From Leifsonia sp. Root227 (GTDB lineage Bacteria > Actinomycetota > Actinomycetes > Actinomycetales > Microbacteriaceae): a DNA stretch of 64,000 bases. A program made the translations under genes and the position numbers. The notes beneath the pieces are model-generated. The model did not search any database, was not told the DNA's origin, and worked only from the letters and a program-made list of their open reading frames with translations. Location of the stretch: assembly GCF_001428745.1 (NCBI RefSeq), contig NZ_LMIO01000002.1:705533-769532 (forward strand), in the 5' to 3' direction. Position 1 is the stretch's first letter; each line of letters starts with the position of its first letter. Positions 1 through 8,925 of this stretch are shown here, in pieces.

Positions 1-16
1 GTTTGTTTGGGAGGGG

Positions 17-622
17 CTAGACGAAGACGTTGTTGATCCAGTCGAGCTGGATCTGGGCGAGGATCGCGACGATGGCGTACGAGATCACCGTGATGAGCGG
101 AACCCAGGTGTAGAGCTTGCCGAAGAAGACACGCCCGGCTTCCGGGATGGGGATGTTGCCCGTCTTGAGGTTGTAGAGCGTGACAGCCCAGAACGTCGGG
201 ATGGTGACCAGCCAGGTGACCATGCACCAGGGGCAGAGCACGTTGAGCACGGTGATGGACTGAGTGATGAGGAAGATCACGAGCGCCATCGCGCCGATGA
301 CGCCCAGGTTGAAGAGCATCCAGAACCACTTGGCGAAACGGGCGCCGGCGAGCACGCCGACCCCCACGGCGATGGTCGCCGTCCAGCCGATCAGGCCGAG
401 TAGCGGGTTCGGGAAGCCGAACAGCGAGCCCTGCCAGGAGTTCAGGTTCTTGGTGCACCCGACGAGCAGGCTGAAGTTGCACGACAGCTGCGCATCCGGG
501 TTCTCCAGGAGGTGGAACTTGTCCATCGTGAGCATGAACGCCGCCCAGAGCCCGATGGCCCCTGCGACGATCAAAAAGATGGCGAGTACGGTCGGGCGGC
601 GCTCGGCTGTAGTGACTGACAC
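17..622 (-). CDS. Vitamin K epoxide reductase (VKOR) family membrane protein
   Basis: A 201-residue polytopic membrane protein of the VKOR/DsbB-like family. In actinobacteria such proteins reoxidise periplasmic disulfide-forming thioredoxin-fold partners using quinone. The sequence shows about five hydrophobic segments, the active-site pair C-P-W-C in a membrane helix (NVLCPWCMVTW), and two loop cysteines upstream (LSCNF and VGCTKN) that relay electrons. The open frame extends upstream to an ATG at 688, but those residues look non-coding. I prefer the GTG at 620-622, because a CATAAT hexamer with an upstream TG (extended -10) lies exactly 6 bases before it, which suggests a leaderless mRNA. 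It diverges from rne. The family call is firm; the start is inferred. Confidence 0.88.
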   Translation of the reverse strand: MSVTTAERRPTVLAIFLIVAGAIGLWAAFMLTMDKFHLLENPDAQLSCNFSLLVGCTKNLNSWQGSLFGFPNPLLGLIGWTATIAVGVGVLAGARFAKWFWMLFNLGVIGAMALVIFLITQSITVLNVLCPWCMVTWLVTIPTFWAVTLYNLKTGNIPIPEAGRVFFGKLYTWVPLITVISYAIVAILAQIQLDWINNVFV

Positions 623-628
623 AGTCGG

Positions 629-634
629 ATTATG
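629..634 (-). promoter_or_regulatory. Leaderless -10 element of the VKOR gene
   Basis: On the minus strand CATAAT, preceded by TGC (extended -10), sits 6 bases before the preferred GTG start. There is no Shine-Dalgarno sequence. Transcription would begin at or next to the start codon. Confidence 0.5.
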
Positions 635-690
635 GCATGTGCATTCGCGTGTCGCCCTGGGAGGCAACCGCGTTCCCGGTACGGTCATGC

Positions 691-696
691 GATAAT
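691..696 (+). promoter_or_regulatory. Candidate rne promoter (-10)
   Basis: GATAAT preceded by TGC forms an extended -10; no good -35 is visible. It lies in the 325-bp gap between the VKOR gene and rne, and would give rne a leader of about 245 bases. Confidence 0.35.
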
Positions 697-708
697 CGTT
701 GCAACTGG

Positions 709-764
709 TTCTCCGGCAGCGTGCCGGAGAGACGCCAGCGAAGGCTTGAGGGCGTTGCGACGCC
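709..764 (+). promoter_or_regulatory. Structured 5' leader of rne
   Basis: The gap before rne holds a perfect hairpin, CTCCGGCA-gcg-TGCCGGAG (711-729). A second hairpin, GGCGT-tgcg-ACGCC (751-764), could instead pair through its left arm with GACGCC at 731-736, so two alternative folds are possible. E. coli rne mRNA is autoregulated through a folded leader; whether this one does the same is inference. I see nothing else in the remainder of 623-947. Confidence 0.35.
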
Positions 765-947
765 CAGGACAGTCGGCCGAAGTGGTCGACGTACGACGAA
801 CGTAAGACGAAATGAGATCGCTGCGGACCGCGCCACGAGCCGACCGCACGCGTGAAGGATTAGCGGTGGCAGGCGCAACGCGTCCGCTGCCCTCATGAAA
901 GTACCCGGTGCGCGGGAGACCGCCGCCGGTCGAGGAGTGCACCAGCG

Positions 948-3671
948 ATGGTGGAAAACGAAAATACTGACAACACGCAGAACAACGGATCGGAAGCGGG
1001 GCCCAGGAAGCGATCTCGCCTCTTCGGTTCCAGGAAGAGCGCCAAGAAGAGCGCCTCCGCCGTGCCTGCGAACGATTCGCGTGAGGCCATTGCGTCCTCC
1101 GCGCCGACGGTGGCCGGGCACGCCTCGACCGCGCCTGCCGTCCAGGAGAGAACACCCATGGACGAGAACATCACCAACGACGGCCACGACGACATCATCG
1201 GCGCAGGTCCGTTCCCCGCCGGTCAGCCGGCCGTGACGACGCAGAGCGCACAGGATGCGGTCTCCGGCGCGGAACCGGACGGTTCGGAAGCGGACGCCGC
1301 GGACGCCGACGCCGCGGCAACAGCGGACGCCGACGCGGCTCTGCCCGGCCTCCCGCCGACCACGCTGCTGTTCCAGGCACCCGACATCATCCCGCTGCCT
1401 CCGCTCCCGCACGACGAGTACGACGACGAGCCGAGCACGGTCCGCCGCCGTTCGCGCCGCCGCGCGGGCGAGGAGAACCGGTCCGGCTCAAACGATCCGG
1501 CCAACACCGTCGTGAAGGTACGCGCACCGCGCGAGCCGGAGCTGATCACCGAGCCGCAGAAGGTCAAGGGCTCGACCCGCCTGGAGGCGAAGAAGCAGCG
1601 CCGCCGCGACGGACGCGACGCCGGTCGCCGCCGTCCTGTCATCACGGAGGCGGAGTTCCTCGCCAGGCGGGAGTCCGTCGACCGCCAGATGATCGTGCGC
1701 GAGAAGGGCGGCCGCATCCAGATCGGCGTTCTGGAGGACAAGGTGCTCGTCGAGCACTACGTCGCCAAGTCGCAGGAGGCGTCGCTCATCGGCAACGTCT
1801 ACCTCGGTCGCGTGCAGAATGTGCTGCCCAGCATGGAGGCGGCGTTCGTGGACATCGGGCGCGGTCGCAACGCCGTGCTGTACTCCGGCGAGGTCGACTG
1901 GGACGCAGCGGAGACGGGCAACCAGCCCCGCCGTATCGAGCTGGCGCTCAAGCCGGGCGACCGCGTGCTCGTGCAGGTCACCAAAGACCCTGTCGGCCAC
2001 AAGGGCGCCCGACTGACCAGCCAGGTCTCTCTGCCGGGCCGCTACTTGGTCTATGTGCCGAACGGCTCGATGAACGGCATCAGCCGCAAGCTGCCGGACA
2101 CCGAGCGCGCGCGCCTCAAGAAGATCCTCAAGGAGGTTCTCCCCGAGAACACCGGCGTGATCGTGCGCACCGCCGCAGAGGGCGCGACGGAGGAGCAGCT
2201 GACGCTCGACGTCACGCGTCTCACCGCGCAGTGGGCGGACATCAGCAGGCAGGTCGAGACGGTGGGAGCGCCTGCGCTCCTGCACAGCGAGCCCGACCTG
2301 CTGATCAAGATCGTGCGCGACGTCTTCAACGAGGACTTCCAGAAGCTGATCATCGCCGGCCAGGATGCGCAGAGCACCATCGAGAACTACCTGCGTCAGG
2401 TGGCTCCCGACCTGCTCGACCGCGTCGAGGCATACTCGGGTGACCGGGATGCGTTCGACGAGTTCCGCATCACGGAGCAGATCGAGAAGGCGCTCGACCG
2501 CAAGGTCTGGCTGCCTTCCGGCGGCTCGCTGGTGATCGACCGCACAGAGGCGATGACCGTGGTCGACGTCAACACCGGCAAGTTCGTCGGATCTGGCGGA
2601 AACCTCGAAGAGACGGTCACCAAGAACAACCTGGAGGCGGCGGAGGAGATCGTCCGCCAGCTGCGCCTGCGCGACATCGGCGGCATCATCGTCGTCGACT
2701 TCATCGACATGGTGCTCGAGTCGAACCGCGACCTCGTGCTCCGTCGCCTGATCGAGTGCCTGAGCCGCGACCGCACCAAGCATCAGGTGGCAGAGGTCAC
2801 GTCGCTCGGCCTGGTCCAGATGACGAGGAAGAAGCTCGGCCTCGGCCTGCTCGAGACGTTCAGCGAGGCCTGCGAGGTCTGCGCTGGCCGCGGCGTCATC
2901 GTGCACCACGACCCCGTCGTGAAGCACCGTCAGACGCCGCAGCAGCAGCCGCAGAGCGAGCGCCGTCGTGGACGAGGCAACCAGCAGTCCGGCGGCTCGG
3001 GCAACGGCTCGTCGAACGGCAACGGAAACGGTTCCTCGAACGGCAACGGAGGCTCGAACGGCAACGGAGGAACGCCGACCGGTGTGACGCACGCCATCAC
3101 CGACGACGCCAAGAACGCACTCGCGCAGATCGCAGCGTCGACGCTCGCCCACCCGCACGATGACCACCAGCAGCATGTGGATGCAGACGCAGCGGCGACC
3201 GAGGCCGCCCACGGCAAGCACGTGGCCGAGGAGCAGCAGCAGGATGCGCCGAAGAAGTCCCGCCGCAAGAACGGCAAGCGCGACAGGGCGAAGGCAGCGG
3301 AGGCCGAGCAGGCCGCCGCTGAGGCGACGAGTAACGAGCCGGCGCGCACCGAATCTGCTCCGGCCGAGCAGGCTGCACCCGCTGCAGAGGCGGCGCCCGA
3401 CCGCCAGGCAGCCGCTGAGCGCCCCGCTGCGCGACGCGAGGCCGCCGAGGCGCCCGTACCCATCATCGAGCTCCCTGAGCCCGCTGCGGCGCCCGTGACG
3501 CGTCGCACGCCCACCAAGGAGGCCGAGCTCCTGCTCGACTCTGTGCTCGACGCGCTCCCGCAGCCGAAGCAGCCAGGTCAGGGCCGTGGCCGCAGCCGCA
3601 GGGTCAGCACCGCTGCGATCGTCGGCGGAGACATCGCCCCGGAGATCACCCGTTCGGAGCAGTCCGAGTAA
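948..3671 (+). CDS. rne: Ribonuclease E/G family endoribonuclease
   Basis: RNase E/G cleaves single-stranded RNA in mRNA decay and rRNA/tRNA processing. The 907-residue protein has the actinobacterial layout: a long charged, low-complexity N-terminus (1-245), then an S1 domain and catalytic core (MIVREKGGRIQIG onward, about 248-650), then a disordered tail with Asn/Gly repeats (about 685-720) and Ala/Glu/Lys-rich segments. The metal-binding aspartates are visible in VVDVNTGKF (about 538) and VVDFIDM (about 583). The zinc-link motif CEVCAGRG follows near 641. The start at 948 has CGAGGAG ten bases upstream. An in-frame ATG at 1158 also has a good AGGAG, so a shorter form lacking 70 residues may exist. 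Function is certain, start moderately so. Confidence 0.95.
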   Translation: MVENENTDNTQNNGSEAGPRKRSRLFGSRKSAKKSASAVPANDSREAIASSAPTVAGHASTAPAVQERTPMDENITNDGHDDIIGAGPFPAGQPAVTTQSAQDAVSGAEPDGSEADAADADAAATADADAALPGLPPTTLLFQAPDIIPLPPLPHDEYDDEPSTVRRRSRRRAGEENRSGSNDPANTVVKVRAPREPELITEPQKVKGSTRLEAKKQRRRDGRDAGRRRPVITEAEFLARRESVDRQMIVREKGGRIQIGVLEDKVLVEHYVAKSQEASLIGNVYLGRVQNVLPSMEAAFVDIGRGRNAVLYSGEVDWDAAETGNQPRRIELALKPGDRVLVQVTKDPVGHKGARLTSQVSLPGRYLVYVPNGSMNGISRKLPDTERARLKKILKEVLPENTGVIVRTAAEGATEEQLTLDVTRLTAQWADISRQVETVGAPALLHSEPDLLIKIVRDVFNEDFQKLIIAGQDAQSTIENYLRQVAPDLLDRVEAYSGDRDAFDEFRITEQIEKALDRKVWLPSGGSLVIDRTEAMTVVDVNTGKFVGSGGNLEETVTKNNLEAAEEIVRQLRLRDIGGIIVVDFIDMVLESNRDLVLRRLIECLSRDRTKHQVAEVTSLGLVQMTRKKLGLGLLETFSEACEVCAGRGVIVHHDPVVKHRQTPQQQPQSERRRGRGNQQSGGSGNGSSNGNGNGSSNGNGGSNGNGGTPTGVTHAITDDAKNALAQIAASTLAHPHDDHQQHVDADAAATEAAHGKHVAEEQQQDAPKKSRRKNGKRDRAKAAEAEQAAAEATSNEPARTESAPAEQAAPAAEAAPDRQAAAERPAARREAAEAPVPIIELPEPAAAPVTRRTPTKEAELLLDSVLDALPQPKQPGQGRGRSRRVSTAAIVGGDIAPEITRSEQSE

Positions 3672-3704
3672 CCCGGGCTGTCCAGCCGCGCTGAAGGCGC
3701 GGGG

Positions 3705-3980
3705 TCAGTGCTTGCGCACTCGATCCCGCGCCTTCACGCGTAGTCCGCTCGCGCGCAGCCGGATGACGAGCTCCTTGCCGTCCACCGCCGTCGCTCCCGC
3801 GGCCACCAGCTCGTCGTAGCGCTTGTCCGGCACGTCGTAGTGGTCAAGGTCGAAAGCGCGCGGTGCGATGCCGTTGGCGGCCGCGAAGGCGTGCAGCTCG
3901 TCCAGGCTCGCGTCGCTGACCAGGTGCGACCACAACATGCCGTGGGCGGGCCATGCCGGGGGATCGATCAGGACCGTCAT
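3705..3980 (-). CDS. DUF4031 domain-containing protein
   Basis: A 91-residue soluble protein matching the small DUF4031 family common in actinobacteria, whose function is unknown. It opens MTVLIDPPAWPAHG and carries the conserved HLVSD and FDLDHYDVPD segments, ending in a basic tail. The open frame continues far upstream, but the start at 3980 is supported by the family's usual N-terminus and by TACAAT exactly 6 bases upstream, a leaderless arrangement. It lies tail-to-tail with rne, 33 bp away, with only a weak G/C hairpin between them. Confidence 0.8.
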   Translation of the reverse strand: MTVLIDPPAWPAHGMLWSHLVSDASLDELHAFAAANGIAPRAFDLDHYDVPDKRYDELVAAGATAVDGKELVIRLRASGLRVKARDRVRKH

Positions 3981-3986
3981 ACAATG

Positions 3987-3992
3987 ATTGTA
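3987..3992 (-). promoter_or_regulatory. Leaderless -10 element of the DUF4031 gene
   Basis: TACAAT (5 of 6 to TATAAT) on the minus strand, 6 bases before the ATG. No ribosome-binding site is present. Confidence 0.55.
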
Positions 3993-4043
3993 GGAACCGG
4001 CGCCGTCGATGGCGCCGATCGGTCCCGGAGCCCTCTCGTTGAA

Positions 4044-4072
4044 TTGACGATAGATGGGTCGTCGGGTAAAGT
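4044..4072 (+). promoter_or_regulatory. Sigma-70-type promoter of rplU-rpmA
   Basis: TTGACG (4044-4049), 17-base spacer, TAAAGT (4067-4072): one of the best housekeeping promoters in the window. Transcription should start near 4079, leaving a leader of about 175 bases before rplU. Confidence 0.7.
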
Positions 4073-4078
4073 TGACCG

Positions 4079-4253
4079 TTGGTGTGTGTCGGGCGTATCC
4101 CGCTCGACCATCATGGTTTTCTGAGAGCCGGTCCGTTGCACACTGCGACGGAGACGGACTCGCCAGTAACTTCCTGAAGAGTAAAGAGACAGGACCAGGT
4201 CCGCGGCTCATCGAGCCGAGGGGAGCTGTTCCCCGAAGAAAAGGTACGTAAAA
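4079..4253 (+). promoter_or_regulatory. Structured leader of the rplU-rpmA mRNA
   Basis: Two adjacent hairpins stand just before rplU: CGGCTC-atc-GAGCCG (4204-4218) and GGGGA-gctgt-TCCCC (4220-4234). A weaker TCCGT/ACGGA stem lies upstream. Ribosomal-protein leaders often bind their own product; that this one binds L21 is inference only. Confidence 0.4.
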
Positions 4254-4562
4254 GTGGTTTACGCAGTTGTGCGCGCCGGAGGCCGGCAGGAAAAGGTCGA
4301 GGTCGGCACCATCGTGACGATGGACCGGATCAAGGCTGATAAGAACGGCAACGTCGAGCTGGCTGCTGTGCTGCTTGTCGACGGCGACAAGATCACGTCC
4401 GACGCCGGTTCGCTGGCGAAGGTCAAGGTCACTGCTGAGGTCCTCAACGACCTCCGTGGCCCGAAGATCGTGATCCAGAAGTTCAAGAACAAGACCGGCT
4501 ACAAGAAGCGCCAGGGGCACCGTCAGGACCTCACGCGCGTCAAGATCACCGGCATCAAGTAG
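4254..4562 (+). CDS. rplU: 50S ribosomal protein L21
   Basis: A 102-residue L21, a large-subunit protein that contacts 23S rRNA. It shows the family signature at both ends: [14 protein letters not shown] at the N-terminus and the basic [16 protein letters not shown] near the C-terminus, at the usual length. The start is GTG with a purine-rich AAAAGG about ten bases upstream. It is followed 32 bp later by rpmA, as in nearly all bacteria, and is driven by the promoter at 4044-4072. Confidence 0.98.
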   Translation: MVYAVVRAGGRQEKVEVGTIVTMDRIKADKNGNVELAAVLLVDGDKITSDAGSLAKVKVTAEVLNDLRGPKIVIQKFKNKTGYKKRQGHRQDLTRVKITGIK

Positions 4563-4594
4563 CCGATCGACCTCAGGCTTAGGAGAAGAAGCAG

Positions 4595-4852
4595 ATGGCA
4601 CACAAAAAGGGAGCGAGCTCGACTCGCAACGGTCGTGACTCGAACGCACAGCGCCTCGGCGTGAAGCGCTTCGGTGGCCAGGTCGTCGGAGCGGGCGAGA
4701 TCATCGTCCGTCAGCGCGGCACCCACTTCCACCCCGGCGTGAACGTCGGACGTGGCGGAGACGACACCCTGTTCGCCCTCGCAGCCGGCTCGGTCGAGTT
4801 CGGCAACAAGGGCGGCCGCAAGGTCGTCAACATCGTGGCCGCCGAGGCGTAA
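4595..4852 (+). CDS. rpmA: 50S ribosomal protein L27
   Basis: An 85-residue L27, whose N-terminal tail reaches the peptidyl-transferase centre. The protein begins [16 protein letters not shown], the mature-type N-terminus; the cleavable extension of Firmicutes L27 is absent. The [18 protein letters not shown] core is typical. AGGAGAAG lies upstream at suitable spacing. It shares the rplU transcript and is followed by a strong terminator, which separates the ribosomal pair from obgE. Confidence 0.98.
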   Translation: MAHKKGASSTRNGRDSNAQRLGVKRFGGQVVGAGEIIVRQRGTHFHPGVNVGRGGDDTLFALAAGSVEFGNKGGRKVVNIVAAEA

Positions 4853-4883
4853 AGCCCCGCACCACGCACCAGCATTCGAGGAT

Positions 4884-4910
4884 GGGCGGGCTTCGGCCCG
4901 CCCTTTCTCC
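4884..4910 (+). terminator. Intrinsic terminator after rpmA
   Basis: GGGCGGGC-ttcg-GCCCGCCC, a perfect 8-bp stem with a stable TTCG tetraloop, followed by TTTCTCC. Confidence 0.85.
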
Positions 4911-4947
4911 ATTTACAGACTGAGAAGTCAGGAATCGAGGGACCCCC

Positions 4948-6543
4948 ATGGCAACGTTCGTGGATCACGTGACGTTGCACCTGCGCGCCGGCAACGGCGG
5001 CAACGGGTGCGTCTCCGTCCGGCGGGAGAAGTTCAAGCCGCTGGCGGGTCCGGACGGCGGCAACGGCGGGAACGGCGGCGACATCGTCCTCGTCGCCGAC
5101 CCGCAGGTCACCACACTGCTCGGCTACCACCGGGCTCCGCACCGCTCGTCGGAGAACGGCGGCTTCGGCATGGGCGACCACCGCAGCGGCCACCTGGGCG
5201 AGGAGCTCGAGCTCCCTGTTCCCGTCGGCACCGTGGTCAAGGACCCGTCCGGCGCCGAGCTCATCGACATGAACGAGCCGGGGATGCGCTACGTCGTCGC
5301 CCCTGGCGGCATCGGCGGCCTCGGCAACGCCGCGCTCTCCAACCCGAAGCGCAAGGCGCCCGGCTTCGCCCTGCTCGGCACGCCGGGCTGGGAGGGCGAC
5401 GTCCTCCTGGAGCTCAAGACGGTCGCCGACATCGCGCTCGTCGGCTACCCGTCCGCCGGCAAGTCGAGCCTGATCGCCGCGCTGTCGGCCGCCAAGCCGA
5501 AGATTGCGGACTACCCGTTCACCACCCTGCACCCGAACCTGGGTGTCGTGCAGGCCGGTGACACCCGGTTCACCATCGCCGACGTCCCCGGTCTGATCGA
5601 GGGCGCGAGCGAGGGCAAGGGCCTCGGTCTCGAGTTCCTGCGCCACGTCGAGCGCTGCAGCGCGCTGCTGCACGTCCTCGACTGCGCGACGCTGGACCCT
5701 GGACGCGACCCGCTGAGCGATCTCGACGTCATCCTGGGGGAGCTGGGCGCATACCCGGTCCCCGAGGGGCAGACGCCGCTGCTGGATCGCCCGCAGCTCA
5801 TCGCCCTCAACAAGATCGACGTGCCTGAGGCGCGCGAGCTCGCCGAGTTCGTCCGGCCCGACCTCGAGGCTCGCGGCTACCGCGTGTTCGAGATCTCGAC
5901 CGTGAGCCACGAGGGACTGCGTCAGCTGTCCTTCGCCCTGGCAGAGCTGGTCGAGGAGGCGCGCGTCGCGCAAGCCGCGGCCGAGGCGGAGCGTCCGCGC
6001 ATCGTCATCCGGCCGCAGGCCGTGGACGACGGAGGGTTCGTCGTCAAGGTCGAGGGCGGCTCCGACGGCCCTGTGTACCGCATCTTGGGCGCCAAGCCGG
6101 AGCGCTGGGTGGCGCAGACCGACTTCGCGAACGACGAGGCCGTCGGCTTCCTCGCCGACCGGCTGGCGAAGCTGGGCGTCGAAGACAGGCTGTTCAAAGC
6201 GGGAGCCGTCGCAGGTTCCACCGTGGTCATCGGCCGGAACAACGGCGTCGTGTTCGACTGGGAGCCGACGCTCACGTCCACCGCGGAGCTCATCACCTCG
6301 CCGCGTGGAACGGACGTGCGCCTCGACGGCAACGACCGCCCCACCCGCAACCAGCGCCGCGAGGACTACTTCGACCGGATGGATGCCAAGGCGGAGGCCC
6401 GCGCAGAGCTGCTGCGCGAACGCGAGGCAGGGCTCTGGCAGGATGACGACTACGCGGACGCCGTCGAGGCGCTCGACAGCGCGGACAGTGCGCAGGGCGG
6501 CCAGACGCAGGGCACTCAGAACAGGGAGACCGATTCGGAATGA
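4948..6543 (+). CDS. obgE: GTPase ObgE/CgtA
   Basis: Obg GTPase, which binds the 50S subunit late in assembly and links it to stringent and growth control. The 531-residue protein has the glycine-rich Obg fold (1-155, [11 protein letters not shown]), a G domain with P-loop GYPSAGKSS (about 166), switch/G3 DVPGL and G4 NKID, and the actinobacterial OCT domain (about 350-430), ending in an acidic tail. The start ATG follows GAGGGACCCCC. Its stop overlaps the proB start by four bases (ATGA), so translation is coupled. Confidence 0.97.
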   Translation: MATFVDHVTLHLRAGNGGNGCVSVRREKFKPLAGPDGGNGGNGGDIVLVADPQVTTLLGYHRAPHRSSENGGFGMGDHRSGHLGEELELPVPVGTVVKDPSGAELIDMNEPGMRYVVAPGGIGGLGNAALSNPKRKAPGFALLGTPGWEGDVLLELKTVADIALVGYPSAGKSSLIAALSAAKPKIADYPFTTLHPNLGVVQAGDTRFTIADVPGLIEGASEGKGLGLEFLRHVERCSALLHVLDCATLDPGRDPLSDLDVILGELGAYPVPEGQTPLLDRPQLIALNKIDVPEARELAEFVRPDLEARGYRVFEISTVSHEGLRQLSFALAELVEEARVAQAAAEAERPRIVIRPQAVDDGGFVVKVEGGSDGPVYRILGAKPERWVAQTDFANDEAVGFLADRLAKLGVEDRLFKAGAVAGSTVVIGRNNGVVFDWEPTLTSTAELITSPRGTDVRLDGNDRPTRNQRREDYFDRMDAKAEARAELLREREAGLWQDDDYADAVEALDSADSAQGGQTQGTQNRETDSE

Positions 6544-7340
6544 CCATCGACGACCGCAGCCAGGTCCCCACAGCACGGCGTGTCGTCGTCAAGGTGGGTT
6601 CGTCCTCCATCAGCGGGGAGAACGCCGGGCAGATCGGTCCGTTGGTCGATGCTCTCGCCGAGGCGCACGGGCGCGGCACCCAGGTGATCCTGGTGTCGTC
6701 CGGTGCCATCGCCACGGGCATCCCGTATCTGGCGCTGCAGGAGCGCCCCACCGACCTGGCGACCCAGCAGGCGGCGGCGGCGGTCGGGCAGAACGTGCTC
6801 ATCTACCGCTACCAGGACAGCCTCGACCGCTACGACATCGTCGCCGGCCAGGTGCTCCTGACCGCAGGCGACATGGAGACGCCGACCCACCGCATCAACG
6901 CCAAGCGGGCGATGGAGCGGCTGCTCGACCTGCGCATCCTGCCCATCGTCAACGAGAACGACACGGTCGCGACGCACGAGATCCGGTTCGGAGACAACGA
7001 CAGGCTCGCGGCGCTGGTCGCACTGCTGGTCGACGCCGACCTGCTCGTGCTGCTCTCCGACGTGGATGCGCTGTACACCAAGCCCCCGCAGGAACCGGGA
7101 GCTGAGCGCATCGACATCGTCGAGTACGACGACGCGCTGGAGGGCGTGGAGATCGGCTCGACCGGCCTGTCCGGCGTCGGAACGGGCGGGGCGCTCACCA
7201 AGGTGTCCGCCGCTCGCCAGGCCGCGGAGAACGGAACGGCGGTCATCCTGACCGCTACGGCCAACGTCTCCGAAGCGCTGGCCGGCGCTGCCGTCGGCAC
7301 CTGGTTCGCTCCGGCACGGGATGCGGTCACCGCGTCCTAA
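6540..7340 (+). CDS. proB: Glutamate 5-kinase
   Basis: First enzyme of proline synthesis: phosphorylates glutamate to glutamyl 5-phosphate. The 266 residues form a complete amino-acid-kinase domain: [10 protein letters not shown] phosphate loop, [18 protein letters not shown] and [12 protein letters not shown] are all present. The C-terminal PUA domain of E. coli ProB (about 100 residues) is absent; the reading frame simply ends after the kinase domain, as in several actinobacteria. It overlaps obgE by ATGA and is followed 9 bp later by proA. Confidence 0.95.
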   Translation: MTIDDRSQVPTARRVVVKVGSSSISGENAGQIGPLVDALAEAHGRGTQVILVSSGAIATGIPYLALQERPTDLATQQAAAAVGQNVLIYRYQDSLDRYDIVAGQVLLTAGDMETPTHRINAKRAMERLLDLRILPIVNENDTVATHEIRFGDNDRLAALVALLVDADLLVLLSDVDALYTKPPQEPGAERIDIVEYDDALEGVEIGSTGLSGVGTGGALTKVSAARQAAENGTAVILTATANVSEALAGAAVGTWFAPARDAVTAS

Positions 7341-7343
7341 ACT
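7338..7343 (+). promoter_or_regulatory. Candidate leaderless -10 of proA, built from the proB stop codon
   Basis: TAAACT begins with the TAA stop of proB and lies 6 bases before the proA ATG. No Shine-Dalgarno sequence fits in the 9-bp gap, so proA may have its own leaderless transcript. Confidence 0.4.
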
Positions 7344-7349
7344 TGACGC

Positions 7350-8618
7350 ATGGTCGACACCATCACCGAACCCCTCTCGCTGGTCGAGAAGCTCGCAGCA
7401 GCCAAGCGGGCGTCCATCGTGCTCGCCACGGCGAACACGGACGCGAAGAACGCCGCGCTGCTGGCGGTCGCGGCCGGTCTGCGGTCGCAGGCTCCGCGCA
7501 TCCTGCAGGCGAATGAGCTCGATCTCGCCAACGGCAGGGAGAACGGCCTGACCACCGGCCTGCTCGACCGGCTCACGCTGTCGGAGGCGCGCTTGGATGC
7601 GCTGGCTGAGGCTGTGCGCGAGGTCGTCGGCCTCAGCGACCCTGTCGGGGAGGCGGTGCGCGGCAGCCACCTGCCGAACGGCGTGTCGATCACGCAGGTG
7701 CGGGTGCCGTTCGGCGTCGTCGGCGCGATCTACGAGGCACGACCCAACGTCACGGTCGACATCGCGGCTCTCGCCCTCAAGAGCGGAAACGCGGCCGTGC
7801 TGCGCGGAGGGAGCGCCGCGATCAACACGAATCGGGTGCTGGTCGAGGTGATCCAGGATGCGTTCGCTTCCGTCGGCCTCCCCGCCGACGCTGTGCAGAC
7901 CATCGACGAGTTCGGCCGCGACGGCGCCACCCAGTTGATGAAGGCCCGCGGATACGTGGATGTGCTGATCCCGCGGGGGAGCGCCGACCTGATCCGCACG
8001 GTCGTGACAGAGTCGACCGTCCCGGTCATCGAGACGGGCGCCGGCGTGGTGCACATCGTGCTCGACGAGTCCGCCAGAGAGGACTGGGCCGTCGACATCG
8101 TGCGCAACGCCAAGGTGCAGCGCCCGAGCGTGTGCAACGCCGTGGAGACGCTGCTCGTCCACCGCGCGGCCGCCGACCGGCTGCTCCCGCCCGTGCTCGC
8201 CGCGCTGACCGCGTCCGGTGTCACGGTGCACGCCGACGAGCGAGCGATCGGATACTCCTCTGCGGCGGTTCCTGTGACGGAGGAGGACTGGGCGACGGAG
8301 CACATGAGCCTCGACATCTCGGTGAAGGTCGTCGACGATCTCGACGAGGCGATCGGCCACATCCGCCGGTACTCGACCCAGCACACCGAGTCGATCATCA
8401 CGAACGACCTGGCCAACGCCGACCGCTTCCTCGCCGAGGTGGACTCCGCGGTGGTCATGGTGAACGCCTCCACCCGGTTCACCGACGGAGGCGAGTTCGG
8501 CTTCGGAGCCGAGGTCGGCATCTCCACCCAGAAACTGCACGCGCGCGGGCCGATGGGGCTGCCGGAGCTGACCAGCACCAAGTGGATCGTCCGCGGGTCA
8601 GGGCAGATCAGGGCCTGA
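7350..8618 (+). CDS. proA: Glutamate-5-semialdehyde dehydrogenase (gamma-glutamyl phosphate reductase)
   Basis: Second step of proline synthesis: NADPH-dependent reduction of glutamyl 5-phosphate to glutamate semialdehyde. The 422-residue protein is full length, with PFGVVGAIYEARPNVT (substrate/NADP region), the GNAAVLRGG motif and the catalytic-cysteine region RPSVCNAVETLLVH (about 255-268). The C-terminal FGAEVGISTQKLHARGP is typical. It sits directly behind proB, the usual partner, though the gap has no ribosome-binding site. Confidence 0.97.
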   Translation: MVDTITEPLSLVEKLAAAKRASIVLATANTDAKNAALLAVAAGLRSQAPRILQANELDLANGRENGLTTGLLDRLTLSEARLDALAEAVREVVGLSDPVGEAVRGSHLPNGVSITQVRVPFGVVGAIYEARPNVTVDIAALALKSGNAAVLRGGSAAINTNRVLVEVIQDAFASVGLPADAVQTIDEFGRDGATQLMKARGYVDVLIPRGSADLIRTVVTESTVPVIETGAGVVHIVLDESAREDWAVDIVRNAKVQRPSVCNAVETLLVHRAAADRLLPPVLAALTASGVTVHADERAIGYSSAAVPVTEEDWATEHMSLDISVKVVDDLDEAIGHIRRYSTQHTESIITNDLANADRFLAEVDSAVVMVNASTRFTDGGEFGFGAEVGISTQKLHARGPMGLPELTSTKWIVRGSGQIRA

Positions 8619-8674
8619 CACGCCACTAGACTGTTTCGCAGGCGTTCGCGCGCCTTCGGAAAGGAAGAAACTCG

Positions 8675-8911
8675 ATGACTCACCTGACGCTGCTGCTGGC
8701 CGAGGCCGAAACGCACGTTGAACTCCCCATGCCGACATGGGCGTACGGCGCGATCGCGATCGTGATCTTCACCGTCCTCGGTTTCGTCATCTGGTCGTAC
8801 CGCGACGTCGCGAACCGCCACAGCCACAAGGCGGGTCCAGGCGCCGCATCGCACGCCGGCGCGCCCGGCGCCACCCACCACGGCACCGGACACCCCACCC
8901 AGGGTCACTGA
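8675..8911 (+). CDS. Small single-pass membrane protein, function unknown
   Basis: A 78-residue protein I cannot assign. It has a short N-terminal segment, one clear transmembrane helix ([19 protein letters not shown], about 24-42), then a cytoplasmic His/Gly/Pro-rich tail ending [12 protein letters not shown] good ribosome-binding site (GGAAAGGAAG) stands before the ATG. Small proteins of this layout occur between proA and nadD in related actinobacteria. The histidine-rich tail could bind metal, but nothing shows that it does. Confidence 0.7.
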   Translation: MTHLTLLLAEAETHVELPMPTWAYGAIAIVIFTVLGFVIWSYRDVANRHSHKAGPGAASHAGAPGATHHGTGHPTQGH

Positions 8912-8925
8912 CCTCTGCACGACGA

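Noticed and set aside
4711..6576. A 621-codon antisense frame over rpmA-obgE
   Set aside because: Shadow of obgE. Composition is typical of antisense reading, with no domain.
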